From assembly GCA_027604505.1 (NCBI GenBank), contig JADIIX010000127.1, positions 1 through 64,000 on the forward strand: a DNA stretch of 64,000 nucleotides, given 5' to 3'. This DNA is from Gonapodya sp. JEL0774 (Eukaryota; Monoblepharomycota; Monoblepharidomycetes; Monoblepharidales; Gonapodyaceae). The position numbers and the translations under genes are program-made. Positions 23,885 to 35,658 of this stretch are shown here, in pieces. The notes beneath the pieces are model-generated. The model saw only the letters and a program-made list of their open reading frames with translations, was not told the DNA's origin and did not search any database. The first letter of the stretch is position 1. Each line of letters begins with the position of its first letter.

Positions 23885-25380
23885 TTAGATCTTCGCTTCT
23901 GTTGAAGCACCGCGCATCGGGAAGGATGTCATCAGCACAGCCTGCGTGTTCCACAAAGAGAGGAAGTGAGTGGTGCGATAGCAAAGTCCCAAACCGCTGT
24001 AGAAGTTCAAGAACCCACCTGCCGCGAAACAGCGATAACTTTGCCAGTGTCTTGGTCCTGAGATGAAAGTGTGATTGAAGGAATCTGAACATCTCAGCGA
24101 AGAGCAGACGTGGCGGTTGGAATCTTACCCAAACTACATTGTGTACCGTCCCCCTTCTATCTTTTGTATCTTGAGCAAACTCCATGGTCGATACAACACA
24201 AAGGAGAGGCTTCGAAGGAACAGGGTTAAGGAAGTTAATAGAGAATGAAAGCGTAGTCCAATCCCAGAAATAATTGAGGGCCGGACGATATGGATTCAGT
24301 TGAAGTTGAGCGTTTGTTGGCGGTAAGAAGTCTGCGTGACCAACGCAAAAAAACTGACTTCGCAGCTGGTGTTTGTTGATTGTCAGAAGTTTGACCGGCT
24401 CGTACCTGAAAAGTAGATCACGCTGTGCAAATCATGTTCTCTTTTATTTACTTGAACATGATACCAATGATAACGGAAAGAATTCAGTTCGGACGTCTCA
24501 AGTACACTTAATTTCCACTCACCAAATCCGACCCATGCGCCCACCTTCAGGTTCATGACTGCTTTGTCTACCTTCCCCTTCCGCACTGTTCGTGCAAGTT
24601 GCTTCAGCGATTCGACTGCGGCAGGATCTGTCAGCTTATGTCTGAAATCTTGATCCCTATCTGGCGAAAGGGGGAAAACTCCAGCTTGAGCGAGAAGGAG
24701 GTCAATGGGTTGGCAGTTTGATGGAGAAGGAAGTGGGGGAGGTGTGAACTGTTTGAGCCCCGGAGGAGGTTTCCAGTTAGCGTCTTAGTTCAGCTCAGCA
24801 GGTGCGTAGTTGAGATATTTACGTCCGAAATTACGAAGTCGGAAGTGGTTTCCGGTGATTTCTCGGCTGCTCCATAGCACCCGTTCGCATCGATGCGAAC
24901 CAGTGGTGAAGCCGGCCCGCTTGGGAGTTGCTCGAGCCTCGCACGAACGAAAGTGAATCGTCGCGCACTCTTCACAATCTCCACAGTAACAATTATTGGG
25001 ATGTCAGCGAGAGTTGCTGCGATGAACTGTGTGGAAAGCGTGAGCGGGTGGGTGTGCGTGGATGACCGGCTTTCAAGCTCCAGGGAAATGGCCTTGGCTG
25101 ATAGTATGGAGCAGTCAGGAAGTCTTGATGACTTGTGAAGAAGACATCGGTCGCTGCCCGGACTTACTGATGAATGCAATGACAAGCCCGCCATGCAAGC
25201 TCTGATTCACGTTTTTGAAGGCTGGTGTACAAGGCTCCAATCAGATTTGTGCTCGAGTTGAGTTGTTCATAAACTCATACCTTCAGCTTGTTTTGAGTTT
25301 GAGGCGAACAGAGCTCTGTACTTTCCGGGAGCGATTCTCGTCAGCTGTAAGGAAGCGTCAAAGATGTCCGGCACAGCCAT
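23885..25380 (-). CDS. Acyl-CoA thioesterase-like protein B (double hotdog)
   Basis: Eight exons on the minus strand: 25380-25281, 25221-25168, 25097-24823, 24748-24523, 24450-24406, 24331-24129, 24057-24019 and 23941-23885, encoding 332 aa. Same architecture as thioesterase A: NQSLHGGLVIAFI, SARRFTFVRARLEQ, MNLKVGAWVGF, DFLPPTNAQLQ, FSINFLNPVPSKPLL, RRGTVHNVVW, DQDTGKVIAVSRQ. All seven introns fall at positions and phases shared with paralogue A, and the exon between the fourth and fifth introns is 45 nt in both. It lacks three introns present in A. Probable role: hydrolysis of an acyl-CoA ester; substrate and compartment are unknown. Upstream (minus sense) lies the CtBP-like dehydrogenase, same orientation, 251 bp away. 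Confidence 0.83.
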
Positions 25381-25631
25381 CGCGTTGTGGCTCTCCCCGA
25401 GAACGGAATCGGAATCTTTCAGAGGTTTCCAAATTCAACCCGGTTAAATATTCACCGATTACCCGCCTCATTAGCCGGCAATCGCATCATATTCGAGTAC
25501 GTTGATATCCCCACAACCCTTCTCTACTTGTCGGACGAATAGTTCTTCAGTAAAGGGCATCTATTGATTCCTGTACGAGGTGAGAATTTACTGTTTCAAG
25601 ATGTGGTAACCTCTGTATACACTCCACCACG

Positions 25632-27311
25632 TTACAGAGAATTAGGTGCAATTACGTTCTGCGGCCTAGGGGAGAAGAAGGCTCGCATAGTCTCTGCAGA
25701 CTTGAGGCGAATGTCATCGAAAGCTTCCGGAGTGTAGTAAGCAGCGTGCTGTAACAAAGTTTGAGATAAGATGTGAATAATTTTGGTGAGACGATGTTGG
25801 ACAGTATCTCCTCACCGGTGTGATGATGAGCTTTCCATTAATCCAGTCTTCGCATTTTCTGAAGGCTTCAAGCAGGCGAGGAAACGGTGCTTTGGGGGGT
25901 TCAACCTATTGGAGACCAGGAAATCGCACATTGTAAGGCGTGCAGATTGACCCTCCAAGAAAAATTGTTTCGAAGTGGGGAAGCCTTGTTTCCAAAACTC
26001 ACGGGCAGTACGTCCAGACCGGCTCCACTTAGGTGTCCGTCTTTGAGCGCATCGTACAAAGCCTCAATGTCATAGGTGGGACCACGGCTGGTGTTGATGA
26101 AGACAGCGTTTTTCTTTAACAATCGGAACTCTCGAGCGCCAATCATACCACGGGTTTCGGGGTTCAGGCTGGGTTCAGGACGGCACAACAGTTTTGACTC
26201 TGGTCTGTGCTTTTGACTAATTCTTCTAACACAAAGGGTACTCACTTGCAATGTAAAGTGAGAAGATCACATTCTTTCAAAAATTCATCCAAGTCGCGGT
26301 ACCGCTCCACATTCACCGCCCTTTCGAACCCATTGGGAATGTATGGATCGTACGCTATTACGCGGAACCCGAACGCTTTTGCCCTGAGTGCCACCGCGGT
26401 TCCAATACGGCCCAGTCCAATGATTCCAAACGTCTGAACACTCATTCGCCGGATCACGGGGTCCTCGACCACGCGCCAGTCCACACTGTCCGGTGCCACG
26501 GGCCGTTCAGGCTTTGAGCGTTGGCGCTCGAGGACTCCGTTAAAGCGGTCAGCGTGATAGAAGAAGAGACCACGACGGAGTGCTAGAGCCATTGACATGG
26601 CTTGGTCGGCTACTTCTTCGGTTCCGTCTATGGTGGCGGGGAGGCTGGGTCAAGGAACCCCAGGCCGAATCCAATTAAAAGTATGCAATGGATAAACTCA
26701 CAGTCGGGTACGTTCATGACGGCAACTCCAAGCTCTGCGCACGTCTTCCGATCAACAATATCGTAGCCAACACCCATTCTGCAGACAGCTTTCAAATTAG
26801 GAAACTTGCGAATTTCCTCGCCCGGCCCAGGTATCCTCCATATTTGCAGGCCAACGACATTCTCCCTCTGTTCAGGTGTCAAGTCAGCAAGAGAGCCTAG
26901 TCGTGGAGTCATGACGACTTCAAAGTCTGGTCCGAAAATCTTCTTCTCCAGCTCGGAATCCGAGTACATGCCATCTAGAAAGGAAAGCAGACTGAGACAA
27001 GATTGCACAGTTTCTGACGGTATATGATGGGAGACCTCTCCAGCCGACATCGGGCTCCCGGATTGCAATCCAGAAGCTCTTTGGAAAGTCCCGACTAAAC
27101 TTTTTCCATCAGCTCTCCACTAAAAAGCTCCTTGTAACCCCTTTGAAGTTCTCTTCAGTTTCTTTCTTCCAGAATGATCAGCAACACCATGATGATTTAT
27201 GGCCGCTGATGCTGTTTTCTCACAACTGAATACCATCTCAGAAAATGGCGAAATCGGACCTGACCAGGACTTACCAACGTAGAGAATAACGTTAGGTTTC
27301 CTGGCTGACAT
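25632..27311 (-). CDS. CtBP-like D-2-hydroxyacid dehydrogenase
   Basis: Six exons on the minus strand: 27311-27275, 26974-26702, 26627-26246, 26168-26003, 25905-25816 and 25748-25632, encoding 354 aa. The NAD-binding fold is clear (GIIGLGRIGTAVALRAKAFG followed by Asp in VIAYDPY). The catalytic triad of the family is present: Arg in NTSRGPTYDIEAL, Glu in VEPPKAPFPRLLE and His in TPHAAYYT. N-terminal segments DGMYSDSELEKKIFG and VVMTPRLGSL resemble the C-terminal-binding-protein subgroup, which includes both transcriptional co-repressors and metabolic enzymes. I cannot tell which applies. Head-to-head with another D-2-hydroxyacid dehydrogenase across 350 bp. Confidence 0.88.
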
Positions 27312-27661
27312 TGGGGAGTGTTGCGATTCGCGAATCCGCTGGGTCTGATGGGAGTAAAAAGGTGAGGTGGGCGGTCAGTTTCACAGATGGCGGAAGCAAA
27401 CCAACTGTACCAACCCTATTATGTCGCCAGCAACAATGCTTCCGAAACCCTTTGAAGCCCACGAATGACTTCTGATGACAGATCTGCCAGCGCTTGAATG
27501 ATTTGTTTGTCTTCACAAGAATAATTTAATTACATACCATAACGCGCGACTGTGGTCTCATTGTAGATTCAGCCACAGCCTAACCACCAAACCACTGCGG
27601 CTTATTAGTCCCGATTCGCTCTGTGGTTCACCGTTCCATTCTCAGTCTCTTCCATCTGCCC
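27312..27661. promoter_or_regulatory. Divergent promoter region between two dehydrogenases
   Basis: This 350-bp gap separates the start codons of two oppositely transcribed D-2-hydroxyacid dehydrogenase genes. It must hold both promoters. No specific motif could be assigned. Confidence 0.5.
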
Positions 27662-29475
27662 ATGAACGTCGCTATTCTCGACGACTACCAACATGTTGCT
27701 GCTCGAATGGCAGATTGGTCACGTCTCGGGGAAGCCCCTTACCATTGCAAAGTCACTTTTTTCCACGACACTGTGGCCGATCGAGAGCTGGACGGGTTGG
27801 TGAAGAGACTGGACAAGTTTGAGGTGATTGTTGCCAGTGAGTTCGTGGTGATCGAACGAGAAAGAGGCAGTTGGTTGCTGTTTCTCGCCATACACAAGCA
27901 TTCGCGCGTGACCGTACAAAACATACATATGCATTCTTACCCGACTTCATAACACCTAAAATAAAGTGCGTGAACGCACTCCATTCCCGCGAACTCTCCT
28001 GACGCGCCTCCCGAAACTCAAACTCCTCATAACGACCGGGCCAAGAAATGCGAGCTTTGACATGCAAGCTGCTCAGGACCTTGGTATTGCTGTTGCTGGA
28101 ACGAGGATGACGCCACAGTAGGTTGGAACATAGTGGGGGCAAGGACGGCTAAGGTGGAAGATCAGTGGACACCGCACACAGGGAATTGCCCATGGTCATC
28201 AAGGCGGTCGATGATTGGAAACGGGAGTGAATTAAGTGCTAGAGCTGGAAAATCCACCACTGTCATGTGGTTAATTAAGAAACTGCAACCCATATCAAGA
28301 GCCAGCGCTCATTTCGCAAATCCCTCTGTTTTCAAGCCCTACCGCCGAACTCACGTGGGCTCTCATCTTGGGTGAGTGGGTTTGTTCTCTTCTGCCTGCG
28401 CAATTGCAAACCACTTCATTTTCTAGCCCTTGCGCGGAAGATTCCCCACGAAGACGCAACGATAAGGCGGAATGGATGGCAGTCTACACTTGGCTCGTGC
28501 GTTGTTAACTTGATTTTCTCTCTATCTGTATAATGTTAATGAGTTCGTCTCCGTGAACTTTATCGATTTTTTTCTACTGAATATTCTACCCAGCGACCTA
28601 TCCGGAAAAACACTTGGTCTCTTCGGTCTGGGCCGCCTAGGCTCTCAAGTCGCCCGAGTCGGCCTTGCTTTCAACATGAACGTCTTGGCGTGGTCGCCCA
28701 ACCTCACTGCCGCCATATGCGCCTCCGCCGGGGTAGAACTCGCATCGAGTTTGGAAGATTTGCTGAAGAGGAGTGATTATTTTTCGGTGCACGTGGTGCT
28801 CGGAGACAGATCCAGGGGTGTGATTGGACGGAGGGAGTTGGGGTGGATGAAGAAGACCGCTTACTTGGTGAATACCAGCCGCGGTGAGTTGGACGTGCCA
28901 GTTTTGCGTTGAGTTCCAGTGCGCCCTTACCGTATCTCCGATTTCTTAACCGTTCCAATGTGGGTACTGTTTTGGTTCATTGCCCTCGCCGGCAGGACCT
29001 ATTATTGATGAAAATGCACTTGTCGAGGCGCTTGTCGACGGTACAATTGCTGGGGCGGGCCTTGACACATTCGACATCGGTGAGTTTCGAATCGCGATGT
29101 GGGTGGCGGCCCGATTTCTTGTGCACACGGACCGCACCAACATCAATGTTCACAGAACCTCTTCCCGTGGGTCACATTCTCCGCACCCTTCCTAACACGG
29201 TACTTACACCGCACATCGGGTATGTTGTGGAGAGTGCATACAAAGTGGCGTACAGGTATGTGACACAAGTGCCCCAGTTTATCTGGAAATGTCTGAGGTC
29301 ACACACGCTCGAATCGTCGTCCTCTCCAATGACGTATTCGTAAAACAATGACAGTGATGCCCTTGCTACGATTATCGAGTTTGTGGCGTCTGGGGGGACA
29401 GTTGTAAAGGGTCGCATCGGTGGGAACAGCCAGCCGCAAAGGAAAGAAGGGTCGAAGGGAGATTCTAAAATCTGA
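27662..29475 (+). CDS. D-2-hydroxyacid dehydrogenase family protein
   Basis: Eight exons: 27662-27836, 27967-28117, 28337-28371, 28427-28496, 28594-28883, 28996-29079, 29156-29255 and 29355-29475, encoding 341 aa. Opening residues MNVAILDDYQHVAARMADW are typical of the bacterial/fungal branch. The Rossmann motif is TLGLFGLGRLGSQVARVGLA. Catalytic residues: Arg in VNTSRGPIIDENALVEAL, Glu in DIEPLPVGH, His in TPHIGYV. It oxidises a D-2-hydroxyacid or reduces a 2-oxoacid with NAD(P); substrate unknown. Several exons are tiny (35 and 70 nt). The chosen start lies 39 bp inside a longer frame. It belongs to a different branch from its divergent neighbour, so the two are not a recent duplication. 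Confidence 0.88.
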
Positions 29476-29753
29476 AACAAATGTATTGTAAGATCATATT
29501 GGACGGAGGATGGAGTGGCACGTGAAAGGTCGTCCATACCACATCTCATTGTTGTCAGTGCGTTCCTCCTGACATGGTAACCATTTATCTATGCAAGTCC
29601 ACAACTATGATCACGAATGATGTATAAGTGCTGGTTTGAAATAGAAAAGGTTCCCGAACTGTGGAGGATACGGGGAGGGTTGCCACAGCTACTTTGGTCA
29701 ACTGCGCAAGAGATAACTGAATTGACTTGCCTGACTCACTCTGTTCACTTGAA

Positions 29754-30384
29754 ATGTCCTCACCGGTTGAGTCCACTCCCATTGAGAGCACTGCGATGAA
29801 CGTCCAAGTGCCCACTGCTGCAGATGATCGACCGTCGCAGCAGACACCAGTGCCCAAAGTTGTAAAGGGAAGGAATGTTTCGGGTAAGCCATGGTTGCCG
29901 CTTCCACAAGCAGTGTGGAGACGCTTATTTACAGCGCTCGGCTTTCTACGGGACGATGGCTATTGCGTACGTTTTGGGAACCGTTCGGACCTTCTTCCCT
30001 GCTGGCAACCGTTTCCTGGACCTGAAGGCCGAGTATGGAAGGAAACACAGACGCAAAGACACTCTTTGAGATACAAATCGAGGGTAGAACGCAAGGCGAG
30101 TTTTTGAGCTTGCTTCTCATGTTGTTCGCTTCTGACCTCGTTTTCGGCGACAGTCCTGGTCGGTTCGCGTCGAAGCACGCAAGCAGTCTTCCATTCTCAA
30201 AACCGTCGCCGATGAAATCAAGCGGCAAAAAGATGCGGCGAAGGAGGCGGCGAAGAAGCGGCGGGCAGAGGCCATCAAGAAGAAGGAGGAAAACGAGAAG
30301 AAGGCCGAAGTCGTGCAGACCATTAGCGCTGCGAAAGTCAAGCGGATGAAGAAGAAGGAGCTTCGAAGAGTGAAAAAGGCGTAA
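29754..30384 (+). CDS. CGR1: rRNA-processing protein Cgr1
   Basis: Three exons: 29754-29883, 30028-30083 and 30154-30384, encoding 138 aa. The KGRNVSGRVWK segment begins the conserved part. It is followed by SWSVRVEARKQSS and a long lysine/arginine/glutamate helix (DEIKRQKDAAKEAAKKRRAE, AKVKRMKKKELRRVKKA), the hallmark of fungal Cgr1, a nucleolar factor needed for 60S subunit rRNA processing. Length fits the family (roughly 110-130). Donors at 29884 (gtaagc) and 30084 (gtagaa) were chosen to keep frame. Confidence 0.85.
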
Positions 30385-30946
30385 GACGTGAGAATTCGGG
30401 TTGTGACGGAATGGGAGTGGGGAACTTTAGGGAAACTAAACACCCGCTATAGACAAGTCAGGGAGGCTGGAGTGGTGAGGAACGTCGTAAATGAACTAGT
30501 GAACTCTCTGTCCGGACAGCATTTACTTGATTTATTTTTGAGTATTGGTCGTGACTGCTAGTATGTCCAACAATTGTACAAAAATTACCCTTAGGGTGGG
30601 TCGCATGCATATCACTTTGTTTGCAGACTTAGAACGTGAGCACAACAAAAGCTTACTCTGATCTTGCAATTGCCAAAAATTAATATCTGTAGGGCCGTCG
30701 TTGTCAGTCAAATCTTGACCTGCTCGTGGCACTTCTCTCAGTTGCACCACACAAAATAGTCTGATTTGATTTTCGATTGTTGCGTAAACGAATCTACCAA
30801 TATTCTCAGCACTATTGATCTACAAATATACCCAGCATTCAAGAGGATGCCTGTTCGAGACTGGTGCTCCTTATCAGCAGCCCACAGGTAAATTTTCTGA
30901 CGTACCATGTAGTGAACCCTCTCAAGGCTATCACTTCCAGCAAGTC
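30385..30946. other. Convergent 3' spacer, nothing seen
   Basis: AT-rich spacer between the 3' ends of CGR1 (+) and the aldo/keto reductase (-). No coding or repeat signal is supported. Confidence 0.6.
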
Positions 30947-32456
30947 TCACCACAATCCATGAACGTGCTCTTTGATGTACTTGTCGTAAACTGATTGCAC
31001 GGCCGCCATTTGGTCATCGGTGAGAGGAGGAAGGCTCGCCGTCGCGACATTGTCCTCAACCTAACCCCCAAAATAGTGAGGAGCATTAGTTCCCGGAACC
31101 GGCAGAAAATATTTGAACAAAAGTGAATCTCAAACCGGCTACTGACCTGTTGCTTTGTCCTACACCCCGGAATCACCACACTCACTTCCTCGAACATCAA
31201 TATCCACTTGAGCGAAAACCTACTCAACGGCATGTCCCCCGCCACTTTCTTGAGCTCCTCCACCGCCGGGTACGCCGTCTCCTCGAGCACATGGCCCAAC
31301 CCGGACCATGTTTCCCCCGCGTCGAACGCCGCGCCAGTGCGGTTGAACTTGCGGTGGTCACCCTCGGCTATGCTGGCGAAGTATTCGCGGGTAATTTTGC
31401 CAGTGAGGAGGCCCGAGGCGAGGGGGACGCGGGGGATGATGGCTACGTCTTTTGATTTTGCGAGGGGGAGGACCTGAGGGGATGTGGGGATTCGAGATTG
31501 TGGACGGCTTTTTCAACAGGGCATGATTCTAGTTACCTTTTCTGCGACCTTGAGCCTGAAGGCGTTGAAGATGACCTGGATGGATGCCAGATCTGGAACG
31601 TTCTACCAAGAGAGTTGAGCACCTCAGTCGCCGCCATTGAATTTATGTGACATTCCAAATCGACATTGTTCTCTTAAATCACTCACATCCAGACACCACA
31701 GCGCCTCCTCGCACGTTTCGATGCTCACTCCAAAGTATTGAATCAGATTATCTTGGTCCCGCAGCTTGCGAAGGGCATCAAACACTGTGCCTTCCTTCAA
31801 TGTCGCCATGGGCGGGCAATGAAGCTGAAGCAAGTCCAGAGTTTGTACACCGAGCCTTCGGCAGCTTTTGTGGGGAGAAAATCCGTCCATAAGTAAAATC
31901 GCACAACCATAGCGTTCTTTATGTGAAGAGAGCAGTCACGCGTACCTGCCCTCTACAGATGCTTTCAAAGCTTCGTATGTGTAGTTTTGAGGTCCGTGGG
32001 GGGAGTTTGAAATCGGTGAATCCACATCGCCGTGGCAACGTCCCGCCTTGGTTATGACGTACACTCTCGGAGAGCCAGGAGGACGTTGTGCGAGTACTTT
32101 TTGTATGATTTTTTCCGAGTAGCCATCACCGTACCTGGAAAAAAAAATCGTAAACACACAGATGCAGTGACCCCTTCCACTTGGCAACTCACACGTTGGC
32201 AGTGTCGATGAGGTTGCCCCCAGCAGCCAGGTATGCCTCCACAGCTGCGATAGAATCTTCATCTGTAGAGTTTTGCCAAGATCCGTTCGGACCTAGCATA
32301 GGATTCCGTAAAGGTCTTTGTGATTCCTAGTTCAAGTTATTTTGCGGGGAAGAGGGGTTGATTCGTACCAGCGAGTTGCCACGCTCCGAACCCGATTTCA
32401 GAGACCGTCCATCCCGTTTTTCCGAATCTGCGAACAGGAATTTCGCCGAGTGTCAT
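30947..32456 (-). CDS. Aldo/keto reductase
   Basis: Seven exons on the minus strand: 32456-32369, 32292-32193, 32134-31946, 31864-31687, 31602-31537, 31473-31147 and 31060-30947, encoding 353 aa. The (beta/alpha)8 barrel signature is intact: start RRFGKTGWTVSEIGFGAWQL, AAGGNLIDTANVYGDGYSEK (active-site Asp and Tyr), VYVITKAGR (Lys), DLLQLHCPP (His), SLKWILMFEEVSVVIPGCRT near the NADP-binding C-terminus. It reduces aldehydes or ketones with NADPH; substrate unknown. Length is within the family range. Confidence 0.92.
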
Positions 32457-33030
32457 TTTTGAGCGAGGGAAATGAGCTGTTCGGTTTGTGGAAAGTGCTT
32501 GCACTGACTTTGTACCGCGATCACCCCCCGATCGCAAGGATCGCGGATCAGCAACCGCCGAATTTCACATAAATATGTAGTATGCACATTCCATATTGAA
32601 CAAAGAGATGGATGTTCGGTCAGTACTCCCAGTGGTAATAGTGCCCCCCGCAACATGACCAAATAAAATTGCACGACAACCAACTCGAAGAGGATATGTA
32701 CATATCTCCGTTTCAAGCTAACACTCGAACGTTGACTGGACTACACTTGATGTGACTGCTTCCGTCGAAACTAATTATTTTTGCCTGGAGAGCGGCTCAC
32801 CGTTGAGCGAAGTTAAAAGCTGACAACACTTTCACAACTTGAGGTCATCAATGACGTCACATCGAGAGGAGTAACTTTGCATTTTTCTAACACCTCTTAG
32901 CTGCCTTGTTCATCGTCGTGCGGGTCATGCACTGCGTGACACATTTCCCACCTGTTGGGCCTGGCCGTCTGGTGGAACACGCGTGGTACCCCAAACCTTT
33001 CTTGGCTCTGAGACCCTGCAAAACAAGCCG
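32457..33030. promoter_or_regulatory. Divergent promoter region (AKR / spermidine synthase-like)
   Basis: Gap of 574 bp between opposite start codons. It holds the two promoters; no recognisable motif. The downstream frame stays open upstream of ATG 33031 to a GTG at 32983, so the first ATG was taken as start. Confidence 0.45.
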
Positions 33031-35274
33031 ATGGGGCGCCAGCAGCGTCGTGGGGCACCATCAAAGCAGGGAGTGGATAGTTCGGCGATCGGGAAGACCG
33101 ATGGCGGGGCCAAAGGGGACTCCGCCCCCCAACCTTTCAAAGCGACGCGAGCGCAACAAATATTTGGATTCTCTGCCGCGTCGCTCTTTCTTGCAATCCA
33201 GTTTCGTGGAATCGTGGCCATCCTACCTAAACTGGTGGAACCATGGTTCGGGACACTCCTTGCACGATATCATGTCTTTCCGACGTGCGTCGCCCTTGTG
33301 ATCATATCATGGAGTTTCACTTACGCGTACTTCTTCTCGAGACAATATGATGTCATGCCCGATCACCTTATCTCTCCTGCAATGTGGCTCTGTGTTATCT
33401 TTGCCCTTCTTCTTGGAGGCTCCCCGCAGCTTCTCGAAGCAGGATTCGTTATCGGGAACCTGCTTGCGGACCGTATCAGTCCACAGTACGGCGCTTACGC
33501 GATGCATTGTCTGATAACATTCCCAGTTATTGTCGTTGTGGGGTGCCTCGCAGGATTGGCTCAATTTGGTGCCTTACGTCTTGGGCACGCGCGAAACCAA
33601 AGGGGCAGCACATACACTGCGTTTTCCAGTTCAACGGCGATACTCATATGGTTCATCATCAATTCTCAAAAGTATGGACCACCCAAAACGGTCAATTCGT
33701 TTGAAAGAGTTGCGGCGATGTCTGCGGCTGGGGCAGGTGGTTTCCTTCTCCTGGCATTCTTGCAATCATGGGCAAGGGATAGAGGAGCACAAGCTGCGTT
33801 CGAAACTTTAAAGGCTGAGAGTGAACCCGTTCCGACCCCTATTCCGAGTCAGGATCCATCTGAGGTTCCCAAACCACAACTCACCATCACCACGAAGATG
33901 CCTTTCATATTTTTAGCGTTGGGCCTCCTTTGGTACAATTCCAATAACAACCCACATTTTGTTAAGGGTGTGGTCCAGGTAAGGAATGCGGTCTTCACCG
34001 TTGTCACGAAGATTCCGTTGGGTCATCCATCTGCAATTTTCGTTCTTTCACCAATAGAACCTTCACAACGCACCCTCTTCCAACTTTACCATCCTCGCCC
34101 GCAGAGAATCCGTCACTGGCTTTCTCTCCACCGTGTACCTTCCCGACCGGGCAACCACCATTATTCGCGCTGGACACTCTGTGATCGGAGGCCACGCAGA
34201 ATACTCGGAGCCGGGTCTTGAACCGGAGACAGTTTTTCCTGCCTTTCACCTGCACGAACTTGGGCGACTTGTCAAGAATCGCGAGACCGGAGGCAATGAG
34301 CGGGCGTTGGTAATCGGACTTGGAGTCGGTACAGCCGCCAAAGGGCTCGCGAAACTCGGAGTACGCGTAGATGCAGTGGAAATAGATCCGGCCGTGGTGG
34401 ATATGGCTCGCGAGTTTTTCGCGCTGGACTCTGCCAACGTGACTGTGCGCGTACGAGACGGACGGGAGTCCTTACAAAGAGGACCCAGGGGCATATATGA
34501 CTATGTTGCGCATGACGTTTTCACCGGAGGCGATGCGCCAGCTCGGCTGGTTTCTGTGGAGGCAATGCTCGGGGTGAGGAGGGTTCTGAAGAAGGATGGT
34601 GTGTTGACGCTGGTGAGTGGCAATGACATGGTTTTACTACCTTGACGGTGCACAAATCATGTACTGAAGTTTATACGTCTTTGTGTCGTGTCTGCTTTTG
34701 ATCTCCACAGAACATCGTCGCCTTTCAACCGTCTCCTACTTTCACCTCCGTAGCTTCCACTCTGGCCTATACCTTCCCATACGTGCGCTGCTTCCGAGAT
34801 AACACACCTGGCAGCTCACCTGATGGATTGCGAAACTATGTAAGTAACAGAGAATGCTCCTTTCGTGTACTTCACTGGTATTGACAGCGCCTCTCCCTCA
34901 TTCCTCAGATCTTTCTCGCGTCCGCCCACCCCCTTAACCTCCGCCCCGCATCTGCACTTGATATTTTCTCCTCCGAAACTCGCCGCCTTGCCCTTACTAA
35001 CTTCCCGAACTGGGAAATTGACATTCGGTCCACGGTCTCGGGTGTCACTCGCCCCCCCCAACCTGACGCCAAGGCCACAGATGGCCAATACATGGATTTC
35101 GTGAGATCGGGATTCGGTGTGGTGATTCCAGAAAAGGCGAAAGGTTCCAGTCGGATAGGGAGACTTTTGACAGATGAAGATCCCCTCACCGATGACGAGG
35201 GCTTGAAGGCCGCAGAGGAGTATTGGAAGTTAGCAAGAGTCATGTTTCCTGACGAGTTTTGGTGGAACTATTGA
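33031..35274 (+). CDS. Membrane-anchored spermidine synthase-like protein
   Basis: Four exons: 33031-33978, 34058-34612, 34711-34839 and 34909-35274, encoding 665 aa. Residues 1-50 are polar. Residues about 50-330 contain roughly seven hydrophobic helices (SLFLAIQFRGIVAILPKLV, MWLCVIFALLLGGSP, LITFPVIVVVGCLAGL, MPFIFLALGLLWYN). The C-terminal half is a Rossmann-type aminopropyl/methyltransferase: ESVTGFLSTVY, IIRAGHSVIGG, RALVIGLGVGTAAKGLAKLG, VDAVEIDPAVVDMAREFF and YDYVAHDVFTGGDAP. The fold binds S-adenosylmethionine or its decarboxylated form. Fusion to a multi-pass membrane region sets it apart from soluble spermidine synthase, so polyamine synthesis is not assured. SpeE-type proteins with TM regions exist in bacteria and fungi. 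Confidence 0.85.
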
Positions 35275-35658
35275 TGGCACAATACACTTCGGGGGAAACC
35301 AATGACGGGCATCCCCAGGACCAACACAATCTCTTGATGTTACGAATTCACCCCGTAAAGCATGTGAGTCATCGAAGACTTCCAATTATTAAAAGCCGCT
35401 AATGTACAAGACATGAGCCCGAGAAAGAAAGAATAAGCCAACCCGCGCCCCATATGTATACAACAGAGTCATACACGGCTCATCACACAAATCGAATCCC
35501 TAAGTAAAGCTGTGTGAATCGGACATTGGTTCTTCTAATATGAGGTGCACGTGGGAGTCCATGTCGTTCGGTTCAAGGGTATACGTCTTTTTTGGTAGAT
35601 GTTTGTCGTGGTGTCGGATGAATTGAAGGTCTACCAAACATAACCACTCACGAACAAT
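35275..35658. other. Convergent 3' spacer, nothing seen
   Basis: Spacer between the 3' ends of two convergent genes; AT-rich, no supported feature. Confidence 0.5.

Noticed and set aside
30117-30443. Minus-strand ORF rich in F, S and A
   Set aside because: It is the antisense shadow of the lysine/glutamate-rich CGR1 exon 3.
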